Program-made: the position numbers and the translations under genes
In this document: piece by piece, positions 5,086-8,976 of the stretch
Position numbering within the stretch: the stretch's first letter is position 1
Layout: each line of letters starts with the position of its first letter
Notes under the pieces: model-generated
The model's database searches: none
Seen by the model: the letters and a program-made list of their open reading frames with translations, nothing else
Told to the model about the DNA's origin: nothing
Source: Geobacteraceae bacterium
GTDB lineage: Bacteria > Desulfobacterota > Desulfuromonadia > Geobacterales > Geobacteraceae
Reading direction: 5' to 3'
DNA: 8,976 nt
NCBI GenBank assembly: GCA_012797715.1
Contig: JAAZOO010000201.1
Span: 1 to 8,976, forward strand

Positions 5086-6867
5086 CTATCCCTCCCCGTG
5101 GAAGCCTTCCACACGCAGGTGGAATTCTTCGACAAAATGCCTCGTTTCGGCATTGAGATTCTTCATCTGCACCCCCAGGATGCTGTAGGCGAACAGGGAG
5201 GGGATGGCCACGAACAGGCCGAACAGGGTGCAGGCGAGGGCCGATGCCACACCCGGAGCGATGGCGGCCAGGTTGGCCTCACCCGCCGCGGCCAGGCCGG
5301 CGAAGGTATTCATGACCCCCCACACCGTGCCCAGCAGACCCCAGAACGGTCCCCCCGAGATGCTCAGGGTCAGCACGATCATCCAGGCGCTCAGCTTCTT
5401 GGTCTCTTCGGAACTGGCCCTTTCCATGGCGGCGCGGAAGATATTCACGGCGGAAGGGGGAAGGGCGACGTCCTCCTTGCCGGCGGCGTGCTTCTCCGCC
5501 CAGGCGAAGATCTGGTTGTATCCGGCGCGGTAGATGCGGAACAGGCTGGAATCATCCAGGTCATCCCGCTCGACGTCCAGGTCCAGCGGGTCGTGGAGGT
5601 CGTTGAAATCCTCCAGAAAGGCGGCGTTTGCCTTTTTCATGCGGCGCAGGATGCGATACTTGCTGATGAACACGAAGGTGGCCATGATGAGCATGGAAGT
5701 ACAGAGGATGATCACCAGCCAGCCGTCGAAGGTGACGCTGGCGGCGATGATCTTCAGCATGCGCATCGTTTCCCCGCCTCCGCCCCCCTGGCCCGCCTCT
5801 TCCTCGGCAACGGCGGTGAGTTTCCCGTCCTGCCCCTGTCCGGCAAAAGCGGCGGCGATCCACGACGCCGGACGCACCGTCGCTGCCAGCTGCACCTCGT
5901 CCATGTCCCCCGTGAACGGGCTTCCGCCCGCCAGCGCGTCCCCCACGGACAACTCCGCGGCGGGCGAAGGAATGTCTCCTCCCAGGCTCGCCGAGACCGC
6001 TTCCGCTCCGTTCAGGTAGACGACCACCTTCTTGCCCGGTTCCGCGGTTACCGCCAGGTGGGTCCAGGCGCCCGGGGTCAGGGGAGAGCTCTTGCCCGTC
6101 ACCGCGGTGCCGACCCGGGCATAGGCGGCGCCTCCCTCCAGGCCCACCACCAGCGACTGCGCGCCGTCGTCCCAGGAGAGGATGCGACCGCTCCCCGCGG
6201 AAGCGGGCTTGACCCAGGCGGAAAAGGTGAATCCCTTGGAGAGGGTGAGGGACGGGGAACGCTTGATCACCAGCCTCTGGCCGGCTGCGGCAAAGGTTGC
6301 GCCGCTGCCGATGATGGAGGGTGTCCCCAGTTTTCCGCCGAATTCGGCGCCGTGGTTGGCGTAGGCGGTCGCGTCCCGGGGCGGGCCGTCCTTTTCCGAG
6401 AAATGGAGAACCAGAGCCTGGGGGGTATCGTAGGTGCCTCCGGGATCCGATGCGGCGACGGCCGCGCTGTTCCCGTAGTAGAGCCACACGTGGTCCTGGG
6501 CCGATGCCCCGCTTATCTGGGGCGCCTTCACCCAGAACAGGGCAATCCCCTGTCCCCGGTCGAATTTTTCCAGGTGGAACTTGAGGGGCGTCTTGTCGTC
6601 GCTCCCCACGAAGCGGATGTCGGATCCGTCTTCCTTGGCGTTCTCGAAGGTGAAGTTTCCGGAATGGAGCCGCACCAGAACCGGTACCTGGGCCAGGTTG
6701 CCGGTGATATTCGCCCCCTTGGCGGTGGTATCGAAGGAAACTTTCTTGCGGTACTGCCATTTCTCGTCCCACCATGCGCCGGCATCCAGCGCGCCCAGTG
6801 TCAGGGACAGCAGCAGCGCCCCCCCCAGCATGGAGGTGAAACGTCTTCCAACACCCCAATCCATCAT
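5086..6867 (-). CDS. exbB: ExbB/TolQ/MotA proton channel fused to a periplasmic DUF2341 plus LamG-like region
   Basis: A 593-residue fusion. A signal peptide (1-31, ending near ALDAGA) is followed by a DUF2341-like domain (about 32-140: WWDEKWQYRKKVSF, DGSDIRFVGSDD, HVWLYYGNS). A LamG/concanavalin-like sandwich follows (about 150-345: FTFSAWVKP, GAWTHLAV, VVVYLNGAEA, GDMDEVQL), then a Gly-rich linker (360-365). The ExbB part has TM1 at about 382-403, a cytoplasmic loop, TM2 at about 495-520 (GGPFWGLLGTVWGVMNTF) and TM3 at about 534-562 (SALACTLFGLFVAIP). Thr513 and Thr547 match the conserved channel threonines. Family topology puts the N-terminus of ExbB in the periplasm, so the extra domains face outward. 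ATG 6867 follows GGGAGGG (6874-6880) by 6 bases; ATG 6864 is an alternative. Likely role: proton channel with a built-in periplasmic ligand-binding domain. The ligand is unknown. Confidence 0.92.
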   Translation of the reverse strand: MMDWGVGRRFTSMLGGALLLSLTLGALDAGAWWDEKWQYRKKVSFDTTAKGANITGNLAQVPVLVRLHSGNFTFENAKEDGSDIRFVGSDDKTPLKFHLEKFDRGQGIALFWVKAPQISGASAQDHVWLYYGNSAAVAASDPGGTYDTPQALVLHFSEKDGPPRDATAYANHGAEFGGKLGTPSIIGSGATFAAAGQRLVIKRSPSLTLSKGFTFSAWVKPASAGSGRILSWDDGAQSLVVGLEGGAAYARVGTAVTGKSSPLTPGAWTHLAVTAEPGKKVVVYLNGAEAVSASLGGDIPSPAAELSVGDALAGGSPFTGDMDEVQLAATVRPASWIAAAFAGQGQDGKLTAVAEEEAGQGGGGGETMRMLKIIAASVTFDGWLVIILCTSMLIMATFVFISKYRILRRMKKANAAFLEDFNDLHDPLDLDVERDDLDDSSLFRIYRAGYNQIFAWAEKHAAGKEDVALPPSAVNIFRAAMERASSEETKKLSAWMIVLTLSISGGPFWGLLGTVWGVMNTFAGLAAAGEANLAAIAPGVASALACTLFGLFVAIPSLFAYSILGVQMKNLNAETRHFVEEFHLRVEGFHGEG

Positions 6868-6892
6868 CGAAAACCCTCCCCTCGATCCGTCT

Positions 6893-6910
6893 GCGCCGTC
6901 ACTGCGGCGC
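6893..6910 (-). promoter_or_regulatory. Small GC hairpin in the exbB leader
   Basis: GCGCCG (6893-6898) and CGGCGC (6905-6910) form a 6-bp perfect stem with a 6-base loop, 12 bases upstream of the GGGAGGG ribosome-binding site of exbB. It has no T-run. No convincing sigma-70 or sigma-54 promoter was found in 6868-6985; the best is a poor GTGAAG/TAGAGT pair with 17-base spacing near 6935-6965. Its role is unknown and it may be incidental in GC-rich DNA. Confidence 0.25.
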
Positions 6911-6984
6911 CCATGCCTGCGTGTTTCAATCCCGCGACTCTAAATCACCTTTGTTACAGCTTCACGTCAGCCGCATGGAAGTTC

Positions 6985-7031
6985 GGAAAAGAACCGGTGC
7001 GGCCGCCGGCACGGTGACAGGGCCGGTTCTT
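6985..7031 (-). terminator. Probable intrinsic terminator after the secreted-protein gene
   Basis: Arms 6989-6997 (AAGAACCGG) and 7023-7031 (CCGGTTCTT) form a 9-bp perfect stem. An inner GTGC/GCAC hairpin lies within the 25-base spacer, giving a branched shape. On the minus strand the stem runs into TTCTTTTCC, a moderate T-tract. The first arm base overlaps the stop codon of the 7031-7759 gene. It separates that gene from the exbB operon, so exbB probably has its own promoter or depends on read-through. Confidence 0.55.
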
Positions 7032-7759
7032 CACAGAAGCCGGTTCACTTCCCGGGCCCGCACCGAATAGGAGCCGGAGCGGCTTTTGCCGTCCTGACGG
7101 AACAGGATCACCGCGTCCCCGTCCCTGCCTATCCAGCGCCTGCTGCTCTTGTGGGGGTCCCGGAAATCCACGACCCGGCACCGGTACTCGTTCCTGCCGA
7201 TCCGGCAGGTCTCCTCGCCCACCAGCCGGTAGTTCCGCGTCACGACCTGCAGGTATTCCGTGTCCAGCACCCGCAGGCTTGCCCTTCCGTCCGGGCCGAA
7301 ACTCATGGTCGCCTCCGGGCATTCCATGGTGGTGTGGTCGTAGCTGGAACGGGGAAAGGAGAGCGTCTTCCGCTCGCCGTTCTTCACCACCGTGAAGCGG
7401 AACGTGTCCCCCGCAAGGCGCCCCTCCACCTGCACCTGCACGCCGTTCTCCTCTCCCGTGCGCGCGTATCCCACCAGGGAATCACCCAGGATCTCGGCCC
7501 GCTCGGTGGTGGAGGAGTGGTAACCGATCCAGAGAAACGAGGCGCTGACATCGGTGCGGTTCTCATAGTGGATGCGTTTTGCTCCTCCCTCCCCTCCGGC
7601 CGACTTCTGCACTGCCGTCACGCTCCCCACCGTCATGCCCCGGGAGGTCACGTCGTAGCGGGTCTCAGCCCCGGAGGCAGCCGCACGGAGGGGATGCGCG
7701 GCAACCAGCAAAAGCACCGCGAAAAATAGCAATGCACGCGAAGGAAAAGTACCAGCCAT
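7031..7759 (-). CDS. Secreted beta-rich protein of unknown function (DUF3108/DUF6134-like)
   Basis: A 242-residue exported protein. Residues 1-28 are a clear signal peptide (MAGTFPSRALLFFAVLLLVA, cleavage near LRAAA). The mature part is almost all predicted beta-strand: TRYDVTSRGMTVGSVTAV, then RIHYENRTDVSASFLW, VQVQVEGRLAGDTFRFTVV, and a C-terminal RRWIGRDGDAVILFRQDGKSRSGSYSVRAREV. This up-and-down beta pattern recalls DUF3108/DUF6134 proteins, which bind or scaffold in the periplasm, but the match is by overall feel and is not firm. Three cysteines (147, 185, 194) remain in the mature chain; C185 and C194 could form a disulphide. There is no lipobox. The GGGAGG ribosome-binding site (7764-7769) is close to the ATG. 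It follows the haemagglutinin gene by 82 bases on the same strand, so co-transcription and a role in export or surface handling of that adhesin is a reasonable guess. Confidence 0.75.
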   Translation of the reverse strand: MAGTFPSRALLFFAVLLLVAAHPLRAAASGAETRYDVTSRGMTVGSVTAVQKSAGGEGGAKRIHYENRTDVSASFLWIGYHSSTTERAEILGDSLVGYARTGEENGVQVQVEGRLAGDTFRFTVVKNGERKTLSFPRSSYDHTTMECPEATMSFGPDGRASLRVLDTEYLQVVTRNYRLVGEETCRIGRNEYRCRVVDFRDPHKSSRRWIGRDGDAVILFRQDGKSRSGSYSVRAREVNRLL

Positions 7760-7841
7760 GAAACCTCCCTTTCATTTCACTTGCGCACGGGAAACCAAGA
7801 GTCTCAAATCCGATGCTTCCGGATGGACGCTAATGCACTCT

Positions 7842-8976
7842 CTACTCCTTCCTCTCCTCTTCCTCGTCGAAGCTTATCACCTTCACGTCCAGCCATCCGG
7901 ACATGAGCTGACTCACCTTGTCGGCCACGCTGTCCGAGAGGCTCTTGGCCGCGCCCAGGGCGGTCTGCTCGATCATCTTGTTGTTCTCGGTAAGAGCGCT
8001 GCTGCCGGTCAGGGCGCCCAGGCTTACCGAGGCGTCGGAGGAGGCGGGCACGCCCACCGAACCCACGGAGAAGCTGATATTGCGGGCGTTCAGCACCTCG
8101 GTTGCGCCGAGCACCACCCTGCCCCCGGCGATTCCCGCCTCGCCGGCGTCGATGACGCCCTGGGGGGCGAACAGGTAGATATTGCCCGGCGCGGGAGTCG
8201 CAAGCGTACCACCGGGTGTTATATTGGGGTCATAGGTCACGGCCCGGATTCCGCTCCCGACGGCGGGCGGATCAAATTTGAATACATACTCTCTCGTAAT
8301 CGGATCATACACGGCGGAAGGCGGCGAGGCACTGACAGCGGTCCTGGATCCCCTGCCCGCGTTGATATCGCCCTCGCTCCACACGGTGATGTCGCCGCCG
8401 AAAAAGGTCATGACTTTTGACTCGTTCACATTCAAGTCGTTTCCGGAATAGATATTGATGCCTCCTCCCTGGGAAGTGAATATGCCCGTCTTCCGCGAGT
8501 TCTGTTTCGCCTTTGTCTTGTCCAGCTCGATGGAGCTCTTTCCCACATCCACCGACCCTTTGGCCAGGACGTACACGTCGCTGCCCGGGGCGTTGGTGCT
8601 CACCTGCGAGGAAGTCATGGTAATCACCCCGGTGCCGTCTTCGGCGGATTCCGTCAGGAACGGGGTAATGACCTCTTCCCGCGCCTGCCGCACCCGATCC
8701 GCGGCCTTGCCGCTCTCTCCCTGGGCCAGCAGTTCGCTGTACTCATTCCCCGCCGCGCGCAACTCCTGGAAAAAGGCGCTGATATCTTCAGCTGCGAACG
8801 ATTTGGTGTAGCCGGAGACCAGTATGAGATCCGCTCCTTCATCGGAAAGCAGGGAGTTGCGTGCATTACCGAAGGTCTGGGCTCCTTTCGAATTCCCGAG
8901 GTCTATGATGTTCCCCGCCTGCAGCACGAAATACCCGGGTCCGCCCAGCTCCACGCCGGAACTGTCGATGGCTCCG
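7842..8976 (-). CDS. C-terminus of a filamentous-haemagglutinin-like exoprotein with a DUF3739-type region (partial)
   Basis: The frame is open to the right edge (read in as GAIDSSGVELGGPG), so the true start lies outside; the last 377 residues are visible. An apparent GTG start at 8954 is internal. The chain has beta-helix-like short strands ending in turns (YFVLQAGNIIDLG, GGGINIYSGNDLNVN), then a segment strongly recalling DUF3739, the C-terminal region of FHA-family proteins: GGDITVWSEGDINAGRGSRT, SGIRAV, GNIYLFAPQGVIDAGEAGI and ARNISFSVGSVGVP. A charged tail (VKVISFDEEEERKE) closes it. A helical insert with charged residues (AAEDISAFFQELRAAGNEYS) interrupts the strands near visible residues 62-105. 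Such proteins are normally exported by a two-partner (TpsB) transporter and act in adhesion; no such transporter is in this window. It is followed by the secreted beta-rich gene. Confidence 0.85.
   Translation of the reverse strand, partial: GAIDSSGVELGGPGYFVLQAGNIIDLGNSKGAQTFGNARNSLLSDEGADLILVSGYTKSFAAEDISAFFQELRAAGNEYSELLAQGESGKAADRVRQAREEVITPFLTESAEDGTGVITMTSSQVSTNAPGSDVYVLAKGSVDVGKSSIELDKTKAKQNSRKTGIFTSQGGGINIYSGNDLNVNESKVMTFFGGDITVWSEGDINAGRGSRTAVSASPPSAVYDPITREYVFKFDPPAVGSGIRAVTYDPNITPGGTLATPAPGNIYLFAPQGVIDAGEAGIAGGRVVLGATEVLNARNISFSVGSVGVPASSDASVSLGALTGSSALTENNKMIEQTALGAAKSLSDSVADKVSQLMSGWLDVKVISFDEEEERKE

Noticed and set aside
4657..7017. 786-residue plus-strand open frame opposite exbD and the exbB fusion
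   Set aside because: It is antisense to two genes with clear family motifs, and its composition (Gly/His/Arg/Gln) is typical of reverse-strand reading of GC-rich genes.
7820..7838. ATCCG...CGGAT near-palindrome in the gap after the haemagglutinin gene
   Set aside because: It is only 5 bp with a 7-base loop and no T-run, so it is not supported as a terminator; co-transcription with the next gene is more likely.
7842..8954. GTG at 8954 as the start of the haemagglutinin-like gene
   Set aside because: The frame stays open with matching beta-helix-like sequence to the window edge, so the gene is truncated there rather than starting at 8954.

Overview
The window is GC-rich DNA with dense minus-strand coding, and it reads as an envelope and cell-surface locus of a Gram-negative bacterium. 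The gene set is a filamentous-haemagglutinin-type adhesin, an outer-membrane porin, TonB/ExbB/ExbD and a periplasmic parvulin. Together with the style of the porin and the DUF2341-ExbB fusion, this suggests a Geobacter/Desulfuromonadales-like (deltaproteobacterial) organism. That placement is inference; no rRNA or marker gene is present.

Layout, read in the direction of transcription (minus strand, right to left). (1) 8976-7842: the C-terminal 377 residues of a large filamentous haemagglutinin-like exoprotein, cut by the window edge. (2) 7759-7031: a small secreted beta-rich protein of unknown function, followed at once by a probable terminator (about 6985-7031). (3) A five-gene run from 6867 to 612: an ExbB proton channel fused to a large periplasmic DUF2341 plus LamG-like sensor or adhesion region, ExbD, a TonB/TolA-like transducer, a 726-residue porin with five repeated helical modules before the barrel, and a SurA/PpiC-type peptidyl-prolyl isomerase. 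Gaps are 0, 39, 43 and 90 bases. A strong intrinsic terminator at 512-541 closes the run. (4) 46-611: non-coding, with two minus-strand terminators about 155 bases apart and an 11-bp perfect inverted repeat at 52-96. (5) 1-45: the first 15 codons of a gene leaving the window, possibly a PilZ-domain protein.

Working model (inference): the five-gene run is one transcript making a dedicated proton-motive-force-driven envelope machine. The ExbB-ExbD channel would energise the TonB-like protein, the fused periplasmic LamG/DUF2341 domain would bind a glycan or protein, the porin is the only outer-membrane partner encoded alongside, and the PPIase would help fold outer-membrane or exported proteins. 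There is no TonB-dependent receptor, TolB, Pal or two-partner-secretion transporter in the window, so what the machine acts on is open. The adjacent adhesin is a natural candidate.
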